In this document: positions 44,326 to 52,858 of the stretch, piece after piece
How positions within the stretch are numbered: position 1 is the first letter of the stretch
Layout of the letters: each line of letters opens with the position of its first letter
Program-made: the position numbers and the translations under genes
Assembly (NCBI GenBank): GCA_020636445.1
Contig: JACJXV010000018.1
Span: forward strand, 8,435 to 72,434
Direction: 5' to 3'
DNA from: Lewinellaceae bacterium
GTDB taxonomy: Bacteria; Bacteroidota; Bacteroidia; Chitinophagales; Saprospiraceae
Length of the DNA stretch: 64,000 nucleotides
The notes under the pieces: model-generated
Told to the model about the DNA's origin: nothing
Databases searched by the model: none
What the model saw: only the letters and a program-made list of their open reading frames with translations

Positions 44326-44580
44326 GTTTAGAGTTGTTCGCTGCGCTCACTGGTTTAGAGCCGCGCGTCGCGTTGCTCCGCGCTGGTTTAGAGTCGTTCG
44401 CTGCGCTCACTTGTTTAGAGTCATTTGCTGCGCCCACTAGTTTAGAGCGTTGATTCAGCCGGTAGGTTAGCAGATTTAGAAGGGCTTTTCTAAACCATCT
44501 AAACTAGTGCTGTAGGCACGGCCCTAAACTAGCTACGAGCGCAGCGAGGGGCGACTCTAAACCCACTAAACGTGATAAAC
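44326..44580. repeat. Array of GTTTAGAG-headed repeats, then inverted CTCTAAAC copies
   Basis: GTTTAGAG starts at 44326, 44353, 44386, 44413 and 44440, so the period is 27 bases with one 33-base unit. Each carries a variable GC-rich middle such as TCGTTCGCTGCGCTCACT. From about 44490 to 44575 the same head reappears inverted (TCTAAAC) with GCGCAGCG-like middles. No cas genes and no unique spacers are present, so this is not CRISPR. It occupies the 394-base gap before map. Confidence 0.75.
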
Positions 44581-44587
44581 CTATATC

Positions 44588-45346
44588 ATGATCATTCAAA
44601 CCGAAGAAGAATTAGCCGGCATGCGTGCTATTGGTGAAGTTGTGGGAGCAACGCTGCGGGCGATGCGTGAATACGCTAAGCCAGGGATGAGTACCCGCGA
44701 ACTGGACGAATACGGCAATCAACTTTTGCTTAGCTACGGTGCGCGTTCTGCCCCCAAGCTGATGTATAATTTTCCGGGCTGGAACTGTATTAGCATTAAC
44801 CAGGAAGCCGCTCATGGTATTCCTTCGGAAAAAGTAATTCTCCAGGAAGGGGACCTCGTCAATGTGGATGTATCGGCGGAGTTGAATGGTTTTTTTGCGG
44901 ATAATGGCGGGTCCTTCATCCTGGGGGCTGACCTGCAGCAATTACAGCCGTTGGTAGATGCTTCTCAGCGCATTCTGAATGAGGCGATCCAGGCGATATC
45001 GGCCGACCAGCGCATTGCTGAAACCGGTCGGCGCATCCAGCAAGCAGCCCGGGCGGCAGGTTTTCGGGTCATTAAAAACCTGGTAGGTCATGGTGTTGGA
45101 CGTAGTTTGCACGAACCCCCCACCGAAATCCCCTGCTACTATGACCCCTTTAATCGCGAGCGGTTCAAAGAAAATTCCGTGATTGCCGTGGAGACATTTA
45201 TTTCGACAAGGGGAGCCTATGTGGAAGAACAAGCCGACGGCTGGACGATGAAAGCACCCAAAAACAGCTTTGTAGCTCAGCACGAACATACCTTACTCGT
45301 AACGGGAGGAAAGCCGGTTATTCTTACGGCAGCTAATGGTATCTGA
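44588..45346 (+). CDS. map: Methionine aminopeptidase, type I
   Basis: MAP removes the initiator methionine from new proteins in the cytoplasm. All five metal ligands and the active-site histidine are visible: His76, Asp94, Asp105, His168, Glu202 and Glu233 in NQEAAHGIP, VNVDVSAELNGFFADN, LVGHGVGRSLHE, IAVETFIS and QHEHTLLV. The 252-residue length is normal. It is placed alone after the repeat array and has no operon partners here; it may be a second copy, since many bacteria have a map gene in the ribosomal protein cluster. This cannot be judged from one window. Confidence 0.95.
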   Translation: MIIQTEEELAGMRAIGEVVGATLRAMREYAKPGMSTRELDEYGNQLLLSYGARSAPKLMYNFPGWNCISINQEAAHGIPSEKVILQEGDLVNVDVSAELNGFFADNGGSFILGADLQQLQPLVDASQRILNEAIQAISADQRIAETGRRIQQAARAAGFRVIKNLVGHGVGRSLHEPPTEIPCYYDPFNRERFKENSVIAVETFISTRGAYVEEQADGWTMKAPKNSFVAQHEHTLLVTGGKPVILTAANGI

Positions 45347-45863
45347 TGCATGTTAGTTGGTGAGGGGTGAAGAGACACTGAACTTGCACCCTAAACAGGC
45401 GAGCGTTGAGCGGGTGACTGGTGATTGGTGGCTGGTAACTGGTGGCTGGTTTTCTTTGGGGTTACACGTCTGATTTGTGATTTTTCTTCGGAATTCCCTG
45501 CGCCCTCCTCGGTTTAAGCTCCACCCCCTGGCCCCTTTCTCTCAAGAAGGGGGAAAAGCTTTTGGATTAGTTTCCAGTTTCAGTAGTTCAAACTAATTAC
45601 CCACCCGCCGTAGGCGGGCAAGTTTCCCATTTCTCATTTCCCATTTCTCATTTCTCATTTCCCACCCGCCGTAGGCGGGCAAGTTTCTCATTTCCCATTA
45701 GGGGTAGCCGCCAGCAGCACCCTCACTAACCAGCAAGCCTATTAAGTTAAGCTTGCGTTTTCCAATTCCGAATACCCTGCGGGGTGTATGCGTTTACCGA
45801 GAATCCTTGATGACCACGGGAATATGATTAAATTTGGAGAACGATTATCCTAAACCTATACTT
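45347..45863. other. Repeat-filled intergenic region
   Basis: No gene was found in these 517 bases. They carry TGACTGGTGATTGGTGGCTGG-like word repeats (45410-45455), two copies of CCCGCCGTAGGCGGG (45604-45618 and 45665-45679) and several CCCATTTCTCATTT words between them. Confidence 0.6.
45604..45690. repeat. Palindrome CCCGCCGTAGGCGGG twice, with CATTTCTCATTT words
   Basis: Two palindromes 61 bases apart, each followed by AAGTTTC and separated by runs of CCCATTTCTCATTT. Variants of the palindrome are at 37023-37037 (centre TGA) and 57073-57087 (centre AGA). Confidence 0.7.
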
Positions 45864-46847
45864 ATGGCTACTTCCCCATCTGTTTTACGCACCCCAGAAG
45901 AGCGGTTTTCCAATCTTCCTGATTTTCCTTTTGCTGCGCATTATGCTGATATTCAGGGGTTTCGAATCCACTACCTCGATGAGGGAGATCCACAGGGGCA
46001 GGTAGTGTTGCTTTTGCACGGCGAGCCCTCCTGGTGTTATTTGTACCGCAAAATGATTCCACCCTTGGTTGCGGCAGGCTACCGGGTGGTGGCTCCCGAT
46101 CTGCTGGGGTTTGGCAAGTCTGATAAACCTGCCGATCAGTCGGCCTTTACCCACCGCCTGCACGTTTCGATAATTTATGAGCTGGTGAAGCAGCTGGACC
46201 TGCAAGGGATCAACTTATTTATCCAGGACTGGGGAGGGCTAGTGGGATTGCGGATGGTGGGGCTGGACCCGGATCGGTTTGCCCGGATAATGGCCGCCAA
46301 TACCTTGTTGCCGGATGCAGGTGGGTTGAAAGGCCTGTTGGGGCCCTGGCTTTTCCGGAGGCAAATCAAACAAATAATCAAAAAGGGTGGCGTTACCGAG
46401 GATAGTATCCGGGGGCCTAAGGCCTTCCTGCACTGGGTTGTGTATTCTCAAACCGCACCCGAACTCAACATCGGCCGGATTATTCAGAAAGGGACGGTGA
46501 AGGAATTGTCGGCGGCGGAGGTGGCGGCTTATGAGGCTCCTTTTCCCGACGAAAGCTATAAAGCGGCAGCGCGGATTTTTCCGATGCTCGTACCTTCTGA
46601 ATTGTTAACAAATCATCGGGTGTGGAAAACGGTTTTGGAGCGGTGGGAAAAACCTTTCCTCACCGCCTTTAGCGATACGGATCCGATTACCCGGGGGATG
46701 GAAAAAATATTCCATAAGCGGGTTCCCGGAACGCGTAACCAGGCGCATTTTACCACGGAACAGGCAGGCCACTTTTTGCAGGAAGACCAGGGAGAACTGC
46801 TGGCGGCCAAAATGCACGAATTCATTCAATCGACAACCAGCGCTTAA
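45864..46847 (+). CDS. Haloalkane dehalogenase-like alpha/beta hydrolase (HLD-I type)
   Basis: The protein from the ATG at 45864 has 327 residues; an in-frame TTG 10 codons upstream is less likely. It closely follows the DhlA/HLD-I pattern: RTPEERFSNLPDFPF at the start, LHGEPSWCYLYRKM, the nucleophile in QDWGG (Asp122, with Trp123 as halide-binding residue), and the catalytic His in AGHFLQED. The acid is probably the Asp in SDTDPITRG. It would hydrolyse carbon-halogen bonds if fully active, but related hydrolases of other substrates exist. It is 12 bases upstream of the APH-like gene, and both are likely in one operon with the HAD gene. Confidence 0.85.
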   Translation: MATSPSVLRTPEERFSNLPDFPFAAHYADIQGFRIHYLDEGDPQGQVVLLLHGEPSWCYLYRKMIPPLVAAGYRVVAPDLLGFGKSDKPADQSAFTHRLHVSIIYELVKQLDLQGINLFIQDWGGLVGLRMVGLDPDRFARIMAANTLLPDAGGLKGLLGPWLFRRQIKQIIKKGGVTEDSIRGPKAFLHWVVYSQTAPELNIGRIIQKGTVKELSAAEVAAYEAPFPDESYKAAARIFPMLVPSELLTNHRVWKTVLERWEKPFLTAFSDTDPITRGMEKIFHKRVPGTRNQAHFTTEQAGHFLQEDQGELLAAKMHEFIQSTTSA

Positions 46848-46859
46848 TACCTATACCGG

Positions 46860-47900
46860 ATGTTTATTGATTTTACGGCAATCGTTGAGCACGCCTGGAT
46901 GGCTTATGATTCCTCCCGGCCCATCAAATCGATCTCTGACATCAGCGCGAAGGTGTCGACCAATCATGTGTACAAAATCGTTTTTCCTGACAATGGCTTT
47001 GTCATTGCCAAACTCTCCTATTTTGGCAAGTACGAGCATTTTGTAGAAGATCATACCATCATCAATGTCCTGGCCAATAATATTGGCACGCCGTTCGACT
47101 ATTTTTTGGCGCGGTCGCTGATGAAAGGGAATCAGTTGTTTGTGCACCGCTACAAGGATTCGCTCATCGATGCCTGGGTAGTGTTTTACAACCCGGTGCG
47201 CTTTGACCGGAAGCTTCCCCGCCGCCTTGACGAGAATCATATCCGGACGCTTGGAGAGCAGTTTGGGTTGCTGCATAAGTCGTGTACCCAACTGGCCAAT
47301 ACACTACCCCCTTCCTCCAAAACACTGAAGGTCGATCTTTACCATCTGCTGGATATTGTCGATTCGGATTTTGGGAAATATGAACATCGCCACTTTGCCG
47401 ACGAGATTCACCGGCAGTGTGATTTGTTTTTTGACAATACGGATCGCCTGAAAGCCGAAAAATTGAAGAAGATCCCGGTCTTTGTGGATTGGAATATTGG
47501 CAACTTTTCGGTGACCAAGCAGAACAAACTCTTCTCCCGGTGGGATTATGACTGGTTCCGCATGGCTTCCCGCGTACTGGATTTTTATTTCCTGAGCCGG
47601 ATCGTTTCGGATATTGGGGATCGTACTGTATTCAGTTACAATATTGGCCCCCTGATGGAGGATCGCTTTATCTTATTTCTACAGGCCTACCATAAGGTAT
47701 TCCCTCTGACGGAAACGGAAATTCGGTTTATTCCGGAGGTATACCGGTTTTTTATCCTGAACTATGTCATCAAGGATGGGCGGTATTTTTTCCATGAAAT
47801 ATATGCCAGTAAGTTGCAGCAGGAAGCCTATGAAACCTATTTGCCTTCGATCGAGCACGGGTTTAATCCCGACAAGATCCTGCGGGCATTACAATTATAA
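46860..47900 (+). CDS. Aminoglycoside phosphotransferase-like kinase
   Basis: The 346-residue protein has the C-terminal kinase-like core VFVDWNIGNFSV (the H/D-x-D-x-x-x-x-N type catalytic loop) and FSRWDYDWFRMA, which could be the D-x-D metal-binding motif of APH and choline-kinase-like enzymes. The N-terminal half is diverged, with KIVFPDNGFVIAKLSYF as a possible ATP-binding strand including a lysine. The substrate is not known; antibiotic resistance is not implied. It lies 12 bases after the dehalogenase-like gene and 38 bases before the HAD gene. Confidence 0.7.
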   Translation: MFIDFTAIVEHAWMAYDSSRPIKSISDISAKVSTNHVYKIVFPDNGFVIAKLSYFGKYEHFVEDHTIINVLANNIGTPFDYFLARSLMKGNQLFVHRYKDSLIDAWVVFYNPVRFDRKLPRRLDENHIRTLGEQFGLLHKSCTQLANTLPPSSKTLKVDLYHLLDIVDSDFGKYEHRHFADEIHRQCDLFFDNTDRLKAEKLKKIPVFVDWNIGNFSVTKQNKLFSRWDYDWFRMASRVLDFYFLSRIVSDIGDRTVFSYNIGPLMEDRFILFLQAYHKVFPLTETEIRFIPEVYRFFILNYVIKDGRYFFHEIYASKLQQEAYETYLPSIEHGFNPDKILRALQL

Positions 47901-47938
47901 GGAGAGCTTATTCCCGAACATTTTACAGCCAACATACT

Positions 47939-48790
47939 ATGAAGATTAAGTCTTTTGCCTCTATCGCCACCAAGTACGAAGCTATTTTTTTTGACGCCTT
48001 TGGGGTTCTCAAGGATTACGGCGGCCTGATTCCGGGTATCGACACCACCCTGCGCATGCTGGACGAAGCCGGCAAAGAAATTTTTATCCTTACCAACGAT
48101 GCATCCCGCAGTCCGCAGGCACTAGCTGCCCGCTATCAAGAGCAAGGAGTAACGACGATCACCCCGGACAAGATCATTTCCTCGGGGATGCTGGCCCGCG
48201 AGTATATTCGCTACAAAGTAAAAAGTGGCGCGGTGGTCTACCTCGGAACGGCCAACTCGGCGCACTACCTGGAGGACCTGGGCATCCAGTGCCATTCAAT
48301 CAAAGATATTCATCTCGACGACGCTGATCAGTACAATGCCTTAGTGCTGCTGGACGAAGAGGGCTTCGATTGGAACCACGACCTGAGTAAGACAATCAAC
48401 CTGCTACGCCGCAAAAACCTGCCGGTGGTGGTGGCCAATACCGACCGTACCTACCCCGTTTCGCGGCATCAACTCAATATAGCCATTGGCGGGGTTGCCA
48501 ACATGTTGGAGGATATTATCGGGCGGCGCTTCATTCGCTTTGGCAAGCCTGATGCCCAGATGTTTTTATTTGCCTACGAACACTTGCAGCAGCGGCGCAC
48601 AATCACGAAAAACAAAATCCTGATGGTGGGCGATACGCTGCATACCGATATCCTGGGCGGGAATAAATTTGGCCTGGCGACGGCCCTGGTGCTTTCTGGC
48701 AATACACTCCCCGATCATTACAAGTTCCTGATCAACTCCACGGGGATTATTCCGGATTATGTGTGCGAATCGGCGGTGATGGAGCAGTAG
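47939..48790 (+). CDS. HAD-superfamily hydrolase, subfamily IIA
   Basis: The 283-residue protein is a HAD-IIA (NagD/pyridoxal-phosphatase-like) phosphatase. The nucleophile Asp19 is in FFDAFGVLKDYGG; the second Asp of the usual DxD is replaced by a non-acidic residue, as in some members of this subgroup. FILTNDASRSPQALAARY is motif II and MVGDTLHTDILGGNKFGLAT the metal-binding end. It may dephosphorylate a small sugar- or nucleotide-phosphate. Together with the two preceding genes it forms a short operon; a common pathway is not evident. Confidence 0.85.
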   Translation: MKIKSFASIATKYEAIFFDAFGVLKDYGGLIPGIDTTLRMLDEAGKEIFILTNDASRSPQALAARYQEQGVTTITPDKIISSGMLAREYIRYKVKSGAVVYLGTANSAHYLEDLGIQCHSIKDIHLDDADQYNALVLLDEEGFDWNHDLSKTINLLRRKNLPVVVANTDRTYPVSRHQLNIAIGGVANMLEDIIGRRFIRFGKPDAQMFLFAYEHLQQRRTITKNKILMVGDTLHTDILGGNKFGLATALVLSGNTLPDHYKFLINSTGIIPDYVCESAVMEQ

Positions 48791-48796
48791 CCAGTT

Positions 48797-48848
48797 AGCA
48801 GTGAGCAGTTGGCAGTGGGCTTTTCCTACGATGCGCGGATGCCTAACA
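48797..48848 (+). repeat. CAGT-word repeat joined to a 30-bp conserved tail
   Basis: AGTTGGCAGTGGGCTTTTC followed by CTACGATGCGCGGATGCCTA is nearly repeated at 54291-54342 (few mismatches). It sits immediately before the first hairpin repeat. Confidence 0.7.
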
Positions 48849-48856
48849 AGTATAAA

Positions 48857-48971
48857 TCATGTTCGTCGGAGTCTTTCGACGCCGATGCTGGCTTAAACCC
48901 CTGTTCATCGGAGTCTTTCGACTCCGATGCCAGCATAAACCTAAGGATCTTCAGATCCGGTAAGGCCAGAG
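48857..48971 (+). repeat. Hairpin repeat, short copy
   Basis: This 115-base copy shares its ends with the 202-bp copies at 49957 and 55238 but lacks an internal part. It contains the perfect hairpin CATCGGAGTC-TTTC-GACTCCGATG (48906-48929) and GGATCT-TC-AGATCC (48954 region). A third small palindrome CCGGTC-TCCG-GACCGG follows just outside at about 48973. Confidence 0.85.
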
Positions 48972-49120
48972 GCCGGTCTCCGGACCGGAATAAGGGGAAT
49001 TCTTTCTTGCATACCTATGGCACGCTTTTGCGGTAACGTGCTGTTTCTACCAGGGTTCGTTGGGCCCCTACAGGACCAAGGCTTCGGTTTTACAATGGGT
49101 TCTTATTGGGCATTTTTTAC

Positions 49121-49142
49121 CCGCCGAAACCTTCGGTGCAGG
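49121..49142 (+). repeat. Dispersed repeat CCGCCGAAACCTTCGGTGCAGG (partial long copy)
   Basis: This 22-mer has the CCGAAACCTT-GGTGCAGG core, and its flanks (GCATTTTTTACC and GGGTTTACCCACC) match the 98-bp inverted-repeat arms in part. Confidence 0.7.
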
Positions 49143-49281
49143 AGGGTTTACCCACCGTAGCTAATTACCATGCGGGCCAATTTCTGATTTCCAATTTCTC
49201 TTCACGCGCTGGGTTTTATGCCCAACTGCAGGCCACTTCATTTCTTAACTTAAGTGAATTATTTATAGGATCTCGTCAATC

Positions 49282-49289
49282 TACTTTTG
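49282..49289 (+). promoter_or_regulatory. Candidate -7 box (TACTTTTG)
   Basis: TACTTTTG matches TAnnTTTG and lies 31 bases before the ATG of the outer-membrane protein gene at 49320. Confidence 0.45.
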
Positions 49290-49319
49290 CCGTATCGTTT
49301 AACCTCAATTATAAGAGAT

Positions 49320-49946
49320 ATGCAAAAGAAGATTTTATGGTTTGTTATGGCCTTATTGTTAGCAAGTAGTTTACAAGTGAGTGCACAATATGCTAAAACA
49401 GACAGCACTTACAGCAAGTACTTTGTTGGAAGTACTTTGTTTTTATTGGGCAATTTAGCTCCTACGAATCCCCCCAGCTTCGCTCAACTCAATTTTGGCT
49501 ATCGTATTACAGGAAGGGATGTACTTGTATTAGAACCCAAAACCTGGAAATATGCCTGGCCAAATGGTATTCACCCATTTTTGAACAAATCATACGGCGA
49601 GCCAGAGGAAAAATTTCCGGGATATATCCGTGAGTTTGGCTTGTCAGTGGCTTACCAGCGCTTTTTGTGGAAAGGCCTATATGCCGAATTGAATGTAATG
49701 CCTACCTGGCAAATTTTCGTGAATGATGAAGGCAACAAAATGGACAATGGATTTCAGGTCTTCAACACCTACCGCGCTGGTTACCACATCAAACTGTTTA
49801 AGGACCGATTTTTTTTCCAACCATCCATAGCAGTTACCCATCGTGCTTATCACACCAAAATGCCTGATGGGTTTAAACAGCTAGACGACAAATGGTCTAA
49901 GTTCGTTTTCGGCGAACCAGGGCTTCATTTCGGGTTTAATTTTTAA
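49320..49946 (+). CDS. Probable outer-membrane beta-barrel protein
   Basis: From the ATG at 49320 the protein has 208 residues with a clear signal peptide (MQKKILWFVMALLLASSLQV, cleavage after SAQ). The mature part has repeated aromatic-rich strands (LNFGYRITGRDVLVLEPKTW, EFGLSVAYQRFLWKGLYAEL, FQVFNTYRAGYHIKLF), and it ends in FGEPGLHFGFNF with a C-terminal aromatic residue, which is typical for outer-membrane barrels of eight strands. No family name is certain. It is flanked by the hairpin repeats on both sides. Confidence 0.75.
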   Translation: MQKKILWFVMALLLASSLQVSAQYAKTDSTYSKYFVGSTLFLLGNLAPTNPPSFAQLNFGYRITGRDVLVLEPKTWKYAWPNGIHPFLNKSYGEPEEKFPGYIREFGLSVAYQRFLWKGLYAELNVMPTWQIFVNDEGNKMDNGFQVFNTYRAGYHIKLFKDRFFFQPSIAVTHRAYHTKMPDGFKQLDDKWSKFVFGEPGLHFGFNF

Positions 49947-49956
49947 TTTATTGTTC

Positions 49957-50158
49957 TCATGTTCGTCGGAGTCGAAAGAGGCCGATGCTAGTTCAAAATC
50001 ATGTTGCATCGGAGTCTTTCGACTCAAAATCATGTTTGTCGGAGTCTTTAGACTCCGACGCTGGTTAAAACCCCTGTTCATCGGAGTCTTTCGACTCCGA
50101 TGCCAGCTGAAACCTAAGGATCTTCAGATCCGGTAAGGCCAGAGTGGTTTTGCTTCGG
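49957..50158 (+). repeat. Hairpin repeat, long copy (left)
   Basis: These 202 bases match 55238-55439 at 199 of 202 positions by hand count. They hold at least four hairpins, each with a 6-10-bp stem: CGGAGTC-TTTA-GACTCCG, CATCGGAGTC-TTTC-GACTCCGATG and GGATCT-TC-AGATCC among them. Together with the right copy they are direct repeats 5281 bases apart. Confidence 0.92.
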
Positions 50159-50340
50159 TTTCTATTGGCCGGGATTCCGACCACTGGCGTAGCGCGAACT
50201 GTTTCACTTGTTCATTGAAGTCTCCATGCGTGTTACTGGCCGATCTCTAGGTTGGTATTTATCCCGCCCCATTGTGCTGATATTTGATTGTAAATCATTA
50301 CTGGGCATAGCTTAAATATTAGTTTCCTTTTACTCAAATA

Positions 50341-51450
50341 TACCCCTCACGAAGTGGTTTGGGCTAAATGAATAGAAGAATTACCCACTGTCCGGAAATT
50401 CAAGGTCAGTAGCTTTCGCAATTCATTTCTATATTCTTTGACATTGTCCAAAAAATGGATGATGGCTTGACGAAACTTGGCATAGGTGTCGTAATAAATA
50501 GAATGGATTACTTCTTTTCGCAAGAAGCGCCAAAGTCGCTCAATCAAGTTCAAATTGGGGGAATAAGCAGGCAGGAAGACGAATTCAAGGCGTGTACCAG
50601 CCGCCCACTCCTGCAACCACGCGCAGCGATTGTATTTTGCATTGTCGCACACCAGATAGATCGTCTTTCCCGGGTGTTTATACAACAACTTGCGGCATAG
50701 TCGTTGTGTAGACTGAGCATTGATGCAATCGGCTACGTCGTAGACCATGTGCTCTGGCTTAGTCGCCCGAATTGCGCCATTAATGTTGACTCGCTTGCGA
50801 CCACTATTACAATCAATTTCAAAGTCCTGTCCCTTGCGGATCCAGCCTCTTCCTGTTTTGGTGTTATGCGTCGGATGTACTCCATCTGAAAAGTAAACCT
50901 CAGCATTTCCGGCCGCTACCGCTTGGAGTAAATCCGGCAATGTTTCTTCCAGAAAAGCACGTTGTTCCTCTTCATTTGCCTTACTCGGGACCGCTTTAGT
51001 TTGTTTGTAAACAAAACCCAGCCGATGCAGCAGATCACGCATTCCAGAGATGGTATATTTTACGCCAAAAGCCTGCCCCACATAGGCACAAATGGCCTTG
51101 GAATCTATATACAGATTTTCGTCGAGGTGGTCACACAGCGTTTGTTCCTGTTCTTCAGTAAGCTTACCGCTGTAGGGAACATAGCCATCTTCCATATACC
51201 GTTTAAGCCCCTTTTCCTGGAAGGCTTTTACATATCGATTAATCGTATTGTCATCCAGCGTAAGACTCATTTGGATATCTTCCATGGACAGACCCCGGTG
51301 GAGCATCAGAAGAACCGTCGCTTTGATAAACCGACGGCGATGAAACCGATCCTTTTTCTGGATCCGTTGCAATTCTTTTACCTCTTCCGTACTCAAGTGT
51401 AGTTCCATGCCAAAATTTACGAATTTTCCCAAATCATTTCGCTACAAGTA
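50341..51450. mobile_element. IS630-family insertion sequence
   Basis: The element is about 1.11 kb, bordered by imperfect 23-bp inverted repeats starting TACCCCTCACGAAGTGGTTT at the left and TACTTGTAGCGAAATGATTT (reverse complement) at the right. TA dinucleotides adjoin both ends (50339-50340 and 51451-51452), matching the TA target duplication of IS630/Tc1 elements. The transposase frame is complete, so it may be active. Confidence 0.85.
50347..51408 (-). CDS. IS630-family transposase
   Basis: From the ATG at 51408 the protein has 353 residues; an upstream TTG would give eight more but lies within the terminal repeat region. A helix-turn-helix (GLSMEDIQMSLTLDDNTINR) is followed by a second winged part. 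The DDE residues are Asp175 in YFSDGVHPTHN, Asp255 in YLVCDNAKYN and Glu290 in PAYSPNLNLIERLWRFLRKE. It catalyses cut-and-paste transposition with TA targets. The stop lies in the left inverted repeat. There are no frameshifts. Confidence 0.95.
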   Translation of the reverse strand: MELHLSTEEVKELQRIQKKDRFHRRRFIKATVLLMLHRGLSMEDIQMSLTLDDNTINRYVKAFQEKGLKRYMEDGYVPYSGKLTEEQEQTLCDHLDENLYIDSKAICAYVGQAFGVKYTISGMRDLLHRLGFVYKQTKAVPSKANEEEQRAFLEETLPDLLQAVAAGNAEVYFSDGVHPTHNTKTGRGWIRKGQDFEIDCNSGRKRVNINGAIRATKPEHMVYDVADCINAQSTQRLCRKLLYKHPGKTIYLVCDNAKYNRCAWLQEWAAGTRLEFVFLPAYSPNLNLIERLWRFLRKEVIHSIYYDTYAKFRQAIIHFLDNVKEYRNELRKLLTLNFRTVGNSSIHLAQTTS

Positions 51451-51525
51451 TAACTGAGCGCTCGAGTATTTAAATTTGCATCTTTTGATTTATCGGTCTG
51501 CGCAACAAGGAATAGAGATTTATTT

Positions 51526-51751
51526 AGAGCTTGTTCAAAATTCCATCACTTGGCTGCAAGAGGCAACTTTAATCCTGAACTTCGTTGAAAAGCTTCGCCG
51601 ATGCTTTGGCATCGCCTTGGCCAGCCCACCCGCTTTGGGGTTCATTCGCTTAAATTACCTAGTGATTTGCCCTTTGGGTTCGCTCATTCATGCCTTGTTC
51701 AGCATGAAATTTGCTCTCTTTCGCACAACCATGAAAATTTGAACAAACTCT
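51526..51751. mobile_element. MITE-like element, 226 bp
   Basis: AGAGCTTGTTCAAAATT at the left end and its near-inverse AGAGTTTGTTCAAATTTT (reverse complement of 51734-51751) bracket a 226-base segment without a credible gene. This is the form of a miniature inverted-repeat element. It lies 75 bases beyond the IS630 right end and its ends differ from those of the IS630 element, so a different transposase would have moved it. Confidence 0.5.
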
Positions 51752-51757
51752 TATTCT

Positions 51758-52858
51758 CTATTTAGGGTTTTGATCATTTTTAATTAAATCTTTTACTCCT
51801 TCTATTATGTCAACTTTTGACGTTTCATCTACTGTCATATCATTACCTTTATATTCATAAAGGATTAGTTTACCAAATGACACTCGAAATTCTTCATAAT
51901 CGCAAATGCTCCATATTTTTAACTTGTCTCCTTTGTTGTTCAAAACTGAATAAAGAGAGTAATAGAACAGTTCTTTCTCGGGAGTAGTTTTTGAAAATTT
52001 TGTTGCAATAGAAGATAATACAAATGCTTTAATACGTGAAGGGTTGTTCTCAAGATCATCATTTTTTAAAACTGAGTTAAAGAAGTGTCTAGTTGCTTGG
52101 ATAACTTCTGGGTTGCTTGAGGTGGCCATGACATCTAATAGAGTCTCATATGTTTCAAGTTCTTTTCTGATCACAAAATCATTAAAAACCAAATGCGGGA
52201 ATTTTTGAAAAAAAAGCCTTAAGAAAAGTTTTTTTGGATAAGAGTTACTAGGGTTCTGATTAAATAGTATTTCTGAGTAAGAATTTTTTAAGTCTTTGTA
52301 ATAAAGATCCGGAATATTTTCAATGGTGAAAATATAGTTTTCAAAAACTGCAATTTGTTGTGGGTTGTTAATTACTCTCCGTAGTATTTTTCTCTCCTCT
52401 TCCTCTTTTACCTGAGAGTAAATATGTTCTATGTTTTTCTCAATATCATTTCTTAATGTTTGGTTGCTTTTTGAAATTTCATTTACCGCAAGTTTGGTTC
52501 TATCAACCCTTTCTTTTTCAGTATTTACTCTGTCGGTAATGGATTCTGTTAAATTATTTAGATCTCTTACCTTAGTGTTCATGTCCGAAATTTTGGTCTT
52601 AATATCTTCTAAATATGGGATGCCAAATAATCCTCCAATAACGCCTGTGATGCTAATTATTGCCAGAAGAAGATTTATTCTCCATTTTAATTCATAGTAC
52701 TTGTCTGCCCATTCGATATTTATTCTTTTTTTAATTTTTTTAACTTGCATATAGTCGATGATCAGGATTGTGATCATTACGAAAACTAGTACAACCAAAA
52801 CGAAAAAATATAAAAATTTTAAAGAGCTCATTTTTTTAAATTTATTGTCGTTAGGCAT
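51758..52858 (-). CDS. Membrane-anchored coiled-coil protein of unknown function (AT-rich)
   Basis: The 366-residue product has two N-terminal transmembrane segments (FLYFFVLVVLVFVMITILII and INLLLAIISITGVIGGLFGI), then a coiled coil at about 95-155 (KTKISDMNTKVRDLNNLTES, TEKERVDRTKLAVNEISKSN), then a helical globular part of about 200 residues that I do not recognise. The domain order resembles membrane-tethered proteins of defence or toxin systems, but no catalytic motif is seen. Its base composition is clearly more AT-rich than the housekeeping part of the window, suggesting horizontal acquisition with the next gene. Confidence 0.65.
   Translation of the reverse strand: MPNDNKFKKMSSLKFLYFFVLVVLVFVMITILIIDYMQVKKIKKRINIEWADKYYELKWRINLLLAIISITGVIGGLFGIPYLEDIKTKISDMNTKVRDLNNLTESITDRVNTEKERVDRTKLAVNEISKSNQTLRNDIEKNIEHIYSQVKEEEERKILRRVINNPQQIAVFENYIFTIENIPDLYYKDLKNSYSEILFNQNPSNSYPKKLFLRLFFQKFPHLVFNDFVIRKELETYETLLDVMATSSNPEVIQATRHFFNSVLKNDDLENNPSRIKAFVLSSIATKFSKTTPEKELFYYSLYSVLNNKGDKLKIWSICDYEEFRVSFGKLILYEYKGNDMTVDETSKVDIIEGVKDLIKNDQNPK

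Noticed and set aside
44326..44580. CRISPR array suggested by the 27-base GTTTAGAG period
   Set aside because: The middles are too short and similar to each other, the array turns around into inverted copies, and no cas genes are present.
48857..50158. CRISPR array suggested by regularly spaced CGGAGTCTTTCGACTCCG
   Set aside because: Units are hairpins at uneven spacing, the intervening sequence is itself repeated at 55238-55439, and no cas genes are present.
51476..51742. 88-residue plus-strand frame inside the MITE-like element
   Set aside because: It runs across the inverted-repeat end and has no domain; it is judged non-coding.
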